64,000 nt of DNA. It comes from Lophius americanus. Lineage: Eukaryota > Chordata > Actinopteri > Lophiiformes > Lophiidae. The notes below the pieces were generated by a model. That model was given only the letters and a program-made list of their open reading frames with translations, had not been told where the DNA came from and made no database searches. Positions within the stretch are counted from its first letter, which is position 1. Each line of letters begins with the position of its first letter. Below, one piece after another: positions 1 through 31,959 of this stretch. The stretch is taken from NCBI GenBank assembly GCA_037951165.1, contig JBBDHG010000476.1:227501-291500 (forward strand), given 5' to 3'. The translations under genes and the position numbers were made by a program.

Positions 1-240
1 ATTCCAGTCCCTGACCCCAGCAACACTTTCCAGCTCATCCTGGATCACCTCCAGGCCAGAGGAGATGGATCCCTCCAGCAAGTTCTGGTTCTACCCAAGA
101 GTCTCCACTCATTCAAAATCTTAGTACAGTTTTTCAAAGTCCTCCTGGAGTCTGAGCCAAACTTCATTGCTGAAGCGTTTTTGCCTCATGAAGCATCCCT
201 GAAGATTCTGGGTCACGTCGACCCAAGAGTCTAATCAAGA
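1..240 (-). mobile_element. Probable 3' remnant of an RTE/Rex3-type LINE
   Basis: Read on the minus strand, the first ~110 bases carry phrases such as tctcctctggcctggagg and agctggaaagtgttgctggg, which I associate with the 3' end of RTE (Rex3-like) LINEs common in teleosts. On the plus strand the same bases form an open frame of 77 codons from the window edge to a TAA at 232-234, but the product resembles no TTC7 exon and the stretch lies inside a ttc7a intron. I read it as degenerate LINE sequence. The assignment is from memory and only moderately sure. Confidence 0.35.
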
Positions 241-659
241 TAAGCTGAGGCAGCATTTTTTCATTACCGGGTCAGAGTTGCAACAAAAACCTCCCAGCTG
301 ACATTAGAAAATCACCGTCTTTATTGACTTTTACATTTAATTGTTAATTCCCCGTGAGGCGTTTCGCCTGTTTTCTTTTCACGTTAATAACTGTACTAGA
401 TCATTTTTAAACCGGTGACGGCGGATTCAACCGAAACACGGCGTCGCTCAAAAAAAAACCTACCGGCCAAAAAAGAAAAAGTTCTAGTTCAGGTTAAACC
501 ACGTAAATACATCCCATAATAAGTGTGAACGAGGTCACGTGTGTGTGTCTTCAAAAGACAAAATTTAAATACTAACTTTTATTTGTGAATTTGTCGATAT
601 TCTGTTTGTCTGGTTCTGTCTTGTTGTACGTTGAGGATACACAGCATGAGAGGTCAGAA

Positions 660-680
660 CAAACACACACACACACACAC

Positions 681-725
<45 letters not shown>

Positions 726-815
726 TACATACCCGGTGTTACATTTCAACAGGAGAATGGATTTACACCAATTTGGAAAATGCATTTCCCAACAGATAAT
801 GGTTTTTCCAGAGAT

Positions 816-913
<98 letters not shown>

Positions 914-1445
914 TGTTGAACTAACATACTTGACACAAAGTCCCTTAGCGGCACTTGTTATTCACACAAGGGAGATCCCAACCCCTTCCTCCCACACACA
1001 TACCCTTTCAACCCCCCATCATGTACACACATCGACACACATACACACACGTGAACACACACCCTTTCCCCAGTCATCCGCTAGAATGGTGGCAACACCG
1101 CAGTCTCTCTATAACTCGCACCCTCTCACTTTACGATGAGTGATGTCCACGACCGACTGCATCTTCTGAGAGCCCCTTATGGCAATTACCAACACACTCA
1201 CACACACACACACACACACATACATACACAAACACGCGTAGACACACACACACAAACACCACACAGACACACATCAACATCACTTAACCAGTTGTCGCCA
1301 ACTAATGTACTGAGTGGAAACACTCTGTGGCCTCCACTCATCACCCTCTCAACAGCACAGCTCACTCTCCTGCACACAACCCCACAAACACACTCGTACA
1401 CACTCGTACACACTCGTACACACTCGTACACACTCGTACACACCT
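660..1445. repeat. CA-rich microsatellite block with a 10-bp tandem repeat
   Basis: CA repeats run at 662-726, 817-912 (about 96 bp, nearly pure) and 1,199-1,222. At 1,389-1,443 the unit acactcgtac is repeated about five times without change. Long open frames here encode only His-Thr or Cys-Val runs and are not genes. The block lies in the ttc7a intron upstream of the first exon in the window. Confidence 0.95.
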
Positions 1446-1734
1446 AAGGCTTGCTGGCTGCCTCGACTTCCTGTCCGTCTTTTGCCTGGTTCTATTGATC
1501 CATGCGGGCCTCCGTCCACATCAGTCATGCCTCTTAAGCACTTATTGAGCAGCGCCAAACTACGTGGACATGACTCTGTACATATAAATGTTTAATGTTT
1601 AATGTGTGTCCGAAAAGTTTGGGAAATTATAAATATATATATAGTGGCATCGTCATCGCTGCTGCTGCTGCTGCTTCCCCCGATCTTTCGTTTTAACACG
1701 ATAACTCAACTCTTTCACGCATCATTTTCAAAAT

Positions 1735-2080
1735 CAATACTTTCCCATACCTCAGTTTGAGGAAGAGCTGAATTGATTTTGGGAAAGGTCGGTTGTATAT
1801 TTGCGACACATGGGGACCTTTTCGGGTCAATTTGAAGAGTTAGAGTTTGTATATATCATATTTCACTCTTATATGTCAAATTTTGACATATGACGGGGAG
1901 GTTTTTCACCCAAAAAGGCCGTTTTTGGAACATAACTTTCTAACTTTTCATCCGATTTATTCCGAATTTGACGTCTATGAGTCGACTCGAGGAGCTTTTT
2001 ACGTAAAAATCTTCCCCTGAGGAGTTCAATCAGGGGGATTTGCTTGTACAATGCAGAGGATCTGGGTCTTTTCAGGGCTG
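1735..2080 (-). repeat. Dispersed repeat family A (CCCCCTAGTG family), fragment
   Basis: On the minus strand this contains the shared phrases of family A: a 5' part like gatcccctgcattgtacaag followed by ccccctgattgaac, and a 3' part like aaaatcaattcagctcttcc. The other copies are at 2,575-3,210, 23,755-23,835, 32,550-33,270, 33,838-33,900, 50,820-51,500, 54,040-54,480 and 62,360-62,560. It does not code. I do not recognise the family by name. Confidence 0.6.
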
Positions 2081-2260
2081 TATCCTTGTATTCATTCTGT
2101 GTATTATGTTGGTTTTCTGTGTTTTATAATCGAATGAGTGACTGAAAGATGTACGGAGTGTAATCAGCTAAGTTGATCAGGTCAAAGGTTAGACGCACTT
2201 AAAGATTAGTGATATAGGATCCGATCAGATTGATTCATGCCCATGTGTTTTCTGTCCCAG

Positions 2261-23237
<20,977 letters not shown>

Positions 23238-23404
23238 GGGACCCGGGATGGGATGGATAAGAAGCTCCGGCCGCAAAGACGTTCCTCTGATGACCAATTA
23301 GTGACGAGATTGTAACGAGAAAAATGTCGGTCCTTCGTAAGTGTTTGTTAACGGATTACATGGGGCGGATTTATTTTTGCAAGAATTCATCTATATATAT
23401 AAGG

Positions 23405-23558
23405 AATAAATACTTGATCTGAGACTAAACTCAGGTTTAATTTATCTACCAGTGAAATACACTAACTGCACTAGTTAAGATTTCTTCAAATGATTAAATT
23501 ATCTAAGCTTTAGAGAATGTAGAAATCTCGTGAAAATAAAGTGTCATGGGAAAATAAA
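23405..23558 (+). terminator. ttc7a polyadenylation signals
   Basis: AATAAA hexamers occur at 23,405-23,410, 23,535-23,540 and 23,553-23,558, that is 168 to 316 bases past the ttc7a stop. Any of them could end a short 3' UTR. No transcript evidence is available here. Confidence 0.55.
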
Positions 23559-24009
23559 TTCAAACTATCTTTTAAGATCTACTGTCACTGTTTATTTATT
23601 TTTTCATTTGAGTGACGTGATCTTAACTTAACTTAAACCAGAACTATCCTGAGACCAATCTCTTATTACACTTGTACCTGCATGCAGGAGATAAGAAATC
23701 ACAAGAGACATGTTCTTTATTTGACTAAACAAAGAAATGAATCTCAGGCAACAGCAAAAAGTGTATCCCATAAAAGACCCCAATCCCCTGCATTGTGCAA
23801 GCAATCCCCCTGATTGAACGGCAGATTCTGGCGTATCCTCGATGAGTTTAAATTAAATCCTTACGTGATTACGTGTTTCGCAGCATATCAAATGAAAAAG
23901 TAGTGATGTCAGACAGGGGCTTATTACTGCCTTTGATCATTTGATTCCTTTGATCTTTCTTTGGGGTTGGAGCCTGGCGCTCATGTTCAACCGTTACTTT
24001 GATGTTCCT

Positions 24010-24250
24010 TTTAGGGCTGGAGCTGGGGGCTCAGTGGGCGGAACAGAGGCATTGAAGTGGAAGGTGCAGGAGAAGAGTGGCTACTGAGTATTTGTAGATA
24101 CTCAGAAAGTTTGCTGGAGCTGTCAGTAGATTTAGAGGCGGGCAATAACTCAGACATCAACGGAAAAATATCTGCGTGAATTTCTCTTAGACCTTATAGG
24201 CTACTGTTGTGGCGGAGGTTTTTGTCTCCGAGTGCTTTTTCTAGTTTCCT
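24010..24250 (+). mobile_element. Dispersed repeat family B, 3' half
   Basis: Starts near gctggagctgggggctcagt, runs through gaggcattgaagtggaaggt and tagatttagaggcgggcaat, and ends in the family terminus tggcggaggtttttgtct followed by cgagtgctttttctag. Plus orientation, with the 5' half missing. Confidence 0.65.
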
Positions 24251-24500
24251 CTTCAGTTTTGCTTAAAGCTCTGATTCAGAGCAGAAGTCACAGCTGAGTG
24301 ATCTGCTTAATAACAAGAATCCTTCGCCGTCACCGTGTTTGATGAGCGGCGAAGATGCGGCGAGAGAGAATGTCTGTTGTTGCAAATGTGGAAATGCACA
24401 GACATCAATGATGTATTGGGGCGTCAGTCACGGCAGCAGTTTATCTTTATTTCTGCTTTTGATTTATTTTTGAGGACCATGTTGATTGATGTTGTTTTTA

Positions 24501-24540
<40 letters not shown>

Positions 24541-25045
24541 CGTTTATATTCATTCTTCGGCATTCACATATAATCCCGTATGTCATTATTAGGGATATAT
24601 GAATGTCTGCGTTCCCCTTTTCTGTGTCCTCACGCGTGTGTGCGTTTGTTTTATGCACCTTGTCCCCGCTCTTTTTGTGCAGCGGGCAACTCCTCGTCTT
24701 TTTTTTTTGTTTTGTTTGATCTTCGTATCATCTCTTCGTAACGGCCCCCTGCTGAATGCTGCATCCTCACCTGGCTTGTCACTTGTGACTAATGGACATC
24801 ACTTCCGAGTGCCTAACCACATCAATGTGAGAAGTGGGACAGTGCTGCCGGCTTATGTAATACCGCCAGCACAGTCCTCTTCCTCCCTCCTCCTCCCCGA
24901 ACTCCCTCTCTCCTTCTCCATCTATCTGTGTTTCCTTGCCCCCCCAACCTGCTCGGCTGATGTGATGTGATGTGGCTGGGTTGCCTAGCAGCCATCTCCA
25001 TGTTTGAGTAACTGGGGAAGCAGAGAGATATCTGGTCTGCTGAAC

Positions 25046-25093
<48 letters not shown>

Positions 25094-25825
25094 GAGAGGC
25101 AGATATTGCCCCTGTTGTGTTGCTTTACAGGCTTGACAGTGTCTGTTTGATGTCTGCTGTTACCATCTGAGGCAGGAGGCAGCTTTAGTCTCAGGCTGCT
25201 TACAATTGATTTGTGTGATGGGAGTTCTTCCTGCCTTCGCTCTCATCGAAACTCCCTTTTTCTTTTTCTTTTTAACCCCTTCCGCTCCCTGCAGGGCTAC
25301 AAGCATATAATCCCTGCCTTTGTCTTTTTTTATTCCGACTCCGCTTCCCTCGCTGCAGGCAGGAATTATTGATCAGCGTTGCCTCTTTCCTGCCACCCGG
25401 AAGAAAAAAAAGAATCTATTTTTACTTTTTCTCCCTCCTCGCTCGCCGGTTCTCCCCGGCTCCACCGTCTCCTCATTAGCGCTATGTGTGACACCTACAC
25501 AGGGGCTCCGGGAGATAAATGGTCTAATCCTTGTGGGTAAGGAGTGAAATATTTTATGGAGTGCTCACACATGCATGAACACACACACACACGCGCGCAC
25601 ACACACTCTCAATGAGGATCACAGGTACACTTTGTGAGCTACACACACACTGACACACACACACGAGTGACGTGGTCTTGACAGCTCTGGTAAAAGGAGA
25701 CAGATTAAGTCTGTTCCAGAAGCCTCTCAGAATGACGACTGGCAGATGAGGATCCATGCGGTGGGCCGATTGTGAACCACACATTCACACATGTGTGTAC
25801 AACTGAGTCAAATGCACAACATCCT

Positions 25826-25899
<74 letters not shown>

Positions 25900-26168
25900 T
25901 GTGTGTTCGTGCGTCATCATGATGTCGAAATCACCCGGGCGTGGCGTTCTGGTTACGCTCTCACTTCCACACCTGAGCAGCTCAAGACGGTCTGCGGGGG
26001 TGTTATGAGGGTGGGCCGGTGGGAGCAACAGGAAGTGAGTGTTCAGGCACACAACCTCACACATCCTCCACGGAAGGAGTCACGGCCATGTTTGACGAAA
26101 CGGACATCAAAAAGAAACAAATGCATATTAAAGGGCCTTGTTGATTATGATGCTTTTGTGTACAAGGC

Positions 26169-26215
<47 letters not shown>

Positions 26216-28534
26216 TTGTGTATGTGGGTTTTTGTGCAGATTATACATTGTATAATGACAATAAAGCTGTTTATGATTCTTCTGATTTTGAATAGCCTCA
26301 CGGGAGACATTTTCTGTATACATACATCCCTCCTTCTGAAAGTGTCAGGATTGATGCTAATGTTATATTTATGCTAATGCTATATTTATGCTAATGTTAT
26401 ATTTATGCTAATTGGGCCCTCTGTGTCAGAATTCCTCAGTTTTCCATGGACAGAATAGCCATTAATCAATTTCTGGACTTCTGTGTTTGAACCGCGGTGG
26501 CAGCAGACGCCCCTCACCCCATCGTGGTTACAATTTTTGCTATAACCCGGGTCACAAAAGAATCTGGAGAATCCTCACGTGTTTAAATGGGGACATTCAG
26601 TCGGGCCAATCCTCTTCATCAAATGGACTTTTTTGTCTCTGTTTTGCTGGATTTTAACAGGTTTTGGTCGTATCCGTCAAATCCCGTGAGTCAAACCTGG
26701 ACATGGAGACAAACGACTTCTGGGACTCGTGGACTTAAACAGAATCTTTGTCATACGGATCCCAACCCGTTTTTATGCTGACCAGTGGGATGGCGGGGGG
26801 AACACAAACCCGGCGGTGACCAGATGTCGCTGGTAGGAAGTGGAACATTGATGAAGAAGAAAGGCTCATAGAAATATGCAGGAAAGTGGACTGATGTCAT
26901 CCTTTCGTCGTGACATCGGTGTTTTAACATATTGATTTTCACGCTTTTACATGCCAATTTTCACGTTACAACTTTATAAGTTTCACGTTTTTATGTGATG
27001 ATTCACACTTCATAATCAATTATTACGTGACATTTTTCCAATCCTGGTCATGTTTTCCCACGCTAAGTCTCCGATGTAGTCGATTGACTCTGTAGCCACA
27101 GTTGACCCGCCTCCTCCTCAAAGTCACATGACTTAACATGAATGAACGTCAAACTTGTTGTGGTGTCGGTTTTCTGTCCAAGACACTCCAAGAATGTATA
27201 ACTATCCATAATTACCTAATCCGACAGGCTGAATCTTGAAAGACCACCGTGGAGGAGAAAAAGTAGGACGTAGTCTGAAACCGCTGTTACGATGAATGGA
27301 AAGCTTTTCTCACTTCTGATGAACGATAGAGTTTCCTGAATCACGATGTCCAGCCTCAACGAGTCCGCCTTCTGCGGTACCGCTGCCCCAGCCAAGTCGC
27401 TACCGATCCCATAACCATCGCCTATTAGGTATTTCAGACGCGTGTCTCGCTTGTGTAACAGCCGCATGATGAAGGCAGCGGAGCCAAACGCATACTTCTC
27501 TACATTTCTAACAGTTCACCGCACATTACCAGGCACCGGCACCAAAAGCCCAGTCTGTTCATCCCATCAGCCACTCCAGCTCACGTATTCCGAGCTCTCT
27601 TGGTCCACTTCCACGCACACACCGGCGGTGCCAGCGCCATTACCAACTTAAACAATGACCCGCCCTTGTTCGCTAACAGTCCGCCATTGGAGCTGATTAA
27701 TCTTTAAAGGTCACTGAATAGAAGTGTAACGTTGCTCCGATGCACCTGTCAGCGGCTCGGGGAGGGTAAAAGGAGATCGGGCCTGCTGGGCTTCAGCGCC
27801 TGCTGCATTCCTCAGCTGGTTAGTCATCGCCCATATTGTGGGTTGCGGCGCTGAGAGTGCATGTGACCTAGAATCTAAGGAGATAGGAGGGACCAGCACC
27901 TCCACGTCTACCACCTCTTGGCGGTCATGGTGATCCTCCACGGGTGAAGCACAAGCCACCGGACTCCTTCTAGTGATGTTTTTCGATCCGGGAGAGAAGA
28001 GGTCCGCTTGCTTCTCGTTGGACCCCTACAGGTTCTTTACTCTGCTGAGCCGCTCCCCGTTGGTTCCTCGAAGCGTTCACGTTAAACTCGTTCTCAGAAA
28101 CTCTGAGAACTTTCCTCAGGCTTTGTTGGTTCGCCAATATTTAACTTGAACTCAGCAACCGATAATGACATTTGTCCCGCGCCAAAATTGCGTTATTAGT
28201 ATTTTTGTGGGAACTTCACACATTCTTAGGAAATTCCTAAGTCCTTGAGTTTTTTCTGATAATCAATTTTCTAATTGATTAGCAGGATTAATTTCTTCCG
28301 CCCAGGAGTTTTATGTTTTCACTCCTGGGAGATTGTCATAAAATTATACCCAAAGGTAGATTTTGTACATCCTAGAGGTGATTCAATTTTTGGTAAACGT
28401 GATTTGTCTCGCAGCATTTCAATTAAATTAAATTTATTGATGCATTTGATGTCTTTGATGTTTCTTTGGCTATGGACAAGGGGCTGCTTCCAAATTTCCT
28501 TTGATTCCCTTGATGTTCTTTAACTGGAGTCTCA

Positions 28535-28800
28535 GTTTCAAGAGTTCCTTTGATGTTCCTTTGAGGAGCGGAGCTGGGGCCCAGTGGGTTGAACAGAGAC
28601 GCTGAAGTGGACGGCGCAGGAGACGAGCGACTACCGAGTATTTGAGAGAATACAAAGAGAGTTTTTTGGCGTTGTCGGTAGATTTAGAGGCTGGCAATAA
28701 CTCATTCATTAATGGAGAAACTTGCATGAATGTTTCCTGTATCTTAGGGGGCTGCTGTGCCCTTTTTCTGGATCCTGTTGTGATCCGCCAGAAACGGAGA
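28535..28800 (+). mobile_element. Dispersed repeat family B, copy
   Basis: The core phrases are present (ggagctggggcccagtgggt, gaacagagacgctgaagtgg, tagatttagaggctggcaat), preceded by the satellite-like phrase agagttcctttgatgttcct that is also seen at 45,200-45,440. The terminus is degenerate. A minus-strand frame here is not a gene. Confidence 0.6.
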
Positions 28801-29239
28801 TTCATTCCATGATTCCCTCATGTGCATTCATGGAATACTGAATCACCCTCTCACTGTTTTTCTCCTTCTCTGCCTCTGATTGGCTTGGCGTGATGATGTT
28901 TCACACTTTCTATGAATACAAATGCCGACCCTCCAGAAGCTGGTGTTGCAATTTTCATAAAATGAATCCCTCTCCAGGATTGACCTCAAAACGTAAGTCA
29001 AGTCAGCTCTGTGTGGCGTCGAATCGCAACACGAGGTTATCTCAGAGCTCTATCCATAAAAAGTACATCTGGACTCCAAGCTTCATTCTACAGAGACCCA
29101 GCCATTTCCACATGAACGAGCCCTTGGCAACAGCGACTGCCTTTGAACAGGCAGAAACATCAAGCAGATCCCTTGGCAGTCTAAACCCATAGCAGCCTAA
29201 CCAATAGTTATTCTAATCCAGCTTTAATTAGAATGAAAA

Positions 29240-29480
29240 ACTGAAGTTATAGGCCTACTCTTAGATGGAGTGACGGCGTCTGTCCATCGGGCCGAGACCA
29301 GAAGACGGTTCCACGGCAGAGGAGCCTGATTTGAACAGAAGGCCTCGAATGACTGACTGTTCTACTTTTGGAGACTCTAGGGATTACAAGTAACCCCGCG
29401 TCCCGAGAGCGTCACGTTCTACTTGGATAGTAGGAATTAACGAGCTCTTTAAGGTACGTTGGTGCCCGGCCATTAAGGCC
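29240..29480 (+). mobile_element. Degenerate fish interspersed repeat
   Basis: The phrases ggttccacggcagaggagcc, tgttctacttttggagactc and ctctttaaggtacgttggtg resemble a frequent teleost repeat in which a tandem of such phrases precedes a LINE body. The family is not named with certainty. Confidence 0.45.
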
Positions 29481-30939
29481 TTTGTGTGTGAGGAGGGGGA
29501 CTGTTCTTGATTTTTCAGTGTAGAGAAGCTAATTTAGGGCTTATGATGTCTTATTAGCTCTAGCCAGCGCACGTTCAGCAGCATCTGGGTCAGCAAGGGG
29601 GACTTTAGAGACCTTATAATAGGGCATGGCAAACGTCCCGCCTGGAAGCAGTAACCAATGCCTGGGTGTGTTTTTCCGCACCTCTGTGGCCCCACCTCAT
29701 GTGTGGATATTACATTTCCAGGCCTGATAACGACGCGCGGTTAAAAGAACAATTAACAATGGCGGATTATCAGGTTTTGTTTGTGCTTCATAAAGTGCTG
29801 CAGCAACCAGCAGAGACCGACGTTCCTTCTCCCGCGTCGCTCGGCTTCAGCGTCGTTGATGCTGAAAAATGACACCGCCAACAGATTCACTCATTTTACC
29901 GAGACGTCAAACATCACCGGCCACATGACATCCCCCAACTCCTGTCGGCGGGGGTTTGAATAACGTTTGTAGTCGCCGCCTTTGTGCACGTCCACAAATC
30001 AGGACCGTTTCCTTCTGTATTGTTGTTGGAGGGTCAATTTTGGAATCCATTTTTTTTTTCTCATGGCCGATACTTAATAAGGCGAGGGAACGAGTTACTG
30101 ACTCAATTTTTCAAGGTTACCAGGGGGGTCTCCGTACGACAGGAAAAAAAGAAGGGCAGATAAATATGACGAGTGTACGTCTTCACTCGCCCACTGAGCC
30201 TGAAATAAGGAATGTGTTGGCGCATCAGTTAGCGAGCGTTTTTGTAAAAAACAGCGAATCACTAGTATGTGTGTGTGTGTGACTGTTGCATTCATGGCAT
30301 TGTGCAGCTGTGTGCCGCAATGTGGGTGTACTGGGGGGTGGGGGGGGAATGGTTTTTGATTGACGGCGAAGAAGCGGATGCCTGGCTGTGTCTGTGGTCG
30401 AGGCCGGCTGTGGGAGGTGGAGGGTGTTAAGTCATAAGTATGAGGCATATGTCAGAGATCAGTGCTGGACTGTGGAGATCACTGAGACGGGAGGGGAGGG
30501 CGAGGGGGGGGGGGCAGTCCAAGTAAAGAGAGACAGAGATTACCGGGGGCTTGATGCCTTGACCACAGGCAGAATAACCACTCATCACATCAGTCTTAAT
30601 GCGTCTTTCGTCACAATCAGTAGATACACATGCCCGATTCCCTCAGAGGCCTCATACAAAGCCGCCCCCCCCCCCCTCATGTTGGAGGGATCGCTTCCCC
30701 TGAGAGATGAAGTTTTCACTCCTTTGTTTCCGGAATAAGAGCCCGGCTCTTGAACCTCTTTAAGCTCCGAAGTGTTTGCATCAATTAAAAGAAAAACAGT
30801 GGCGAGGCTTAAAGTTGTCTGACTTTGATGTGCAATGACATCATTCTCTACAGTTCAGTGACTTTTGCCCCCCCCCCCCCAAGAAACTGTCCACTTGTGT
30901 CAGTATGTGTTAAGGAATACATCTCATTATGGAATACGA

Positions 30940-31080
30940 CTTTTCTCAGTAGCCGTGATTAATTCCTCTTCCTCTGTTTCCCCTCTGACTGGTGGTGATC
31001 CCCAGGGCTCCACCCTTGGCCCCATACTCTTTACCATATACATGCTGCCACTGGGTTCAATTACATTTTTTAGTAAGAAA
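30940..31080 (+). mobile_element. LINE reverse transcriptase remnant
   Basis: The plus frame at 30,989-31,064 reads GGDPQGSTLGPILFTIYMLP then LGSI. This is the conserved RT block B of fish non-LTR elements (typical form GVPQGSxLGPLLFxLYMLPL). The flanking frame is broken and the catalytic DD block is not adjacent. It is a short degenerate fragment of an L2/Rex1-like LINE. Confidence 0.7.
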
Positions 31081-31490
31081 AAGAGACTCAAAATGAGCTC
31101 AACCAAACAGTTGAGAAGTACATTAAAAGGGTTGAATACATATTCGGCAAAAGTTTTCGTACTCGGCTCTACATTTGAGTGAGAGTAACATTGGATTATC
31201 TAAATTCAGGGGCCAAAAGCCTTCAAAGAATTTCCTGCTTGTGTCATGAAGCAGCAATCCTGAAGCCGAGGGACTCGGACAGCTGTTACCGCGAACTGAA
31301 TGTCGTTAAAGTTGTTCTTCTGAACTTGTATAGCAGAGATTTAGGAGCAACAGCAGCTGGTGGTAAAGGTCAGAAGTATCATTGTGGTCACAGCTTCAGT
31401 GGTCATAATAATATGAGTGATAGATGTGTTATTATTATTATTAATATTATTTGTGGCCTGGGGGGATGAGGTAGCATTAGCAGGCATCCT

Positions 31491-31958
31491 TTAAAGGTGC
31501 AATGTGTAAAATTTAGTGACATCTAATGGTTCCAGATGGCAGCTTTCATTGTACCACAGCTCACCCCTCCCTATCGCAAAAATCTTCAAGTGTCAAAAAA
31601 GATGTTTTTTTCTGTAAAGCTATATGTGGATGATATTGAATTATTTGTTCCACATTGTGGTAGTGTTGAACGTCATGGAGGGGGGAGGGCCCAGATTTGG
31701 ACTAATACTAACTCATATTTATGGTTTCAATTATTATCTAACACAAGAAAAACGGAGGGAGAAGGAAAGGTCGCCATCAAAAAAGAGAAAGCATAGAAAC
31801 CCAACTCGTGAAACTATTCGGAGGTAAATTGCGGGGTCTGTAGTCCCGCCCCAGGGATTCAACAAGAACAACTAGTAGCTGATAAGCTAGCAACAAAACC
31901 ACAGTGATGATTATTATTTTGAATTTATTCAAACAGAGCCGACACACTGCACCTTTAA
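31491..31958. mobile_element. hAT-like MITE with inverted ends
   Basis: The left end ttaaaggtgcaatgtgt and the right end acacactgcacctttaa (31,942-31,958) are reverse complements with one mismatch over 17 bp. The element is 468 bp and has no transposase frame. I recognise the phrase gtgtaaaatttagtgacatc as typical of a common fish MITE. Flanks ggcatcct and tggagcct are only a partial 8-bp match, so the target duplication is uncertain. Confidence 0.75.
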
Positions 31959-31959
31959 T

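Larger units (their letters stand above)
23559..30900. other. Intergenic region, left part, no supported gene
   Basis: Family A piece at 23,755-23,835; family B copies at 24,010-24,250 and 28,535-28,800; CA/GT tracts at 24,502-24,538, 25,047-25,091, 25,829-25,904 and 26,170-26,212; a 17-bp tandem repeat (atgctaatgttatattt, about 3.4 copies) at 26,354-26,412; a short cluster of ttttcacgt/acgtgaa-like words at 26,930-27,040; fish repeat at 29,240-29,480. STPG4, which I recall between human TTC7A and CALM2, is not recognisable. At 27,216-27,960 there are unexplained minus-strand open frames. Confidence 0.6.

Noticed and set aside
1..234. 77-codon open frame ending in TAA at the left edge
   Set aside because: It does not resemble a TTC7 exon, lies within a ttc7a intron, and its minus strand resembles a fish RTE LINE 3' end.
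585..1139. 184-codon His-Thr-rich open frame
   Set aside because: It is a CA microsatellite read in frame, with no domain or splice context, and similar frames occur on both strands.
31610..31660. LYVDDIELFV as the catalytic YxDD block of the LINE RT at 30,989
   Set aside because: It lies inside the MITE at 31,491-31,958 and 550 bp away in a broken frame; the resemblance is probably chance.
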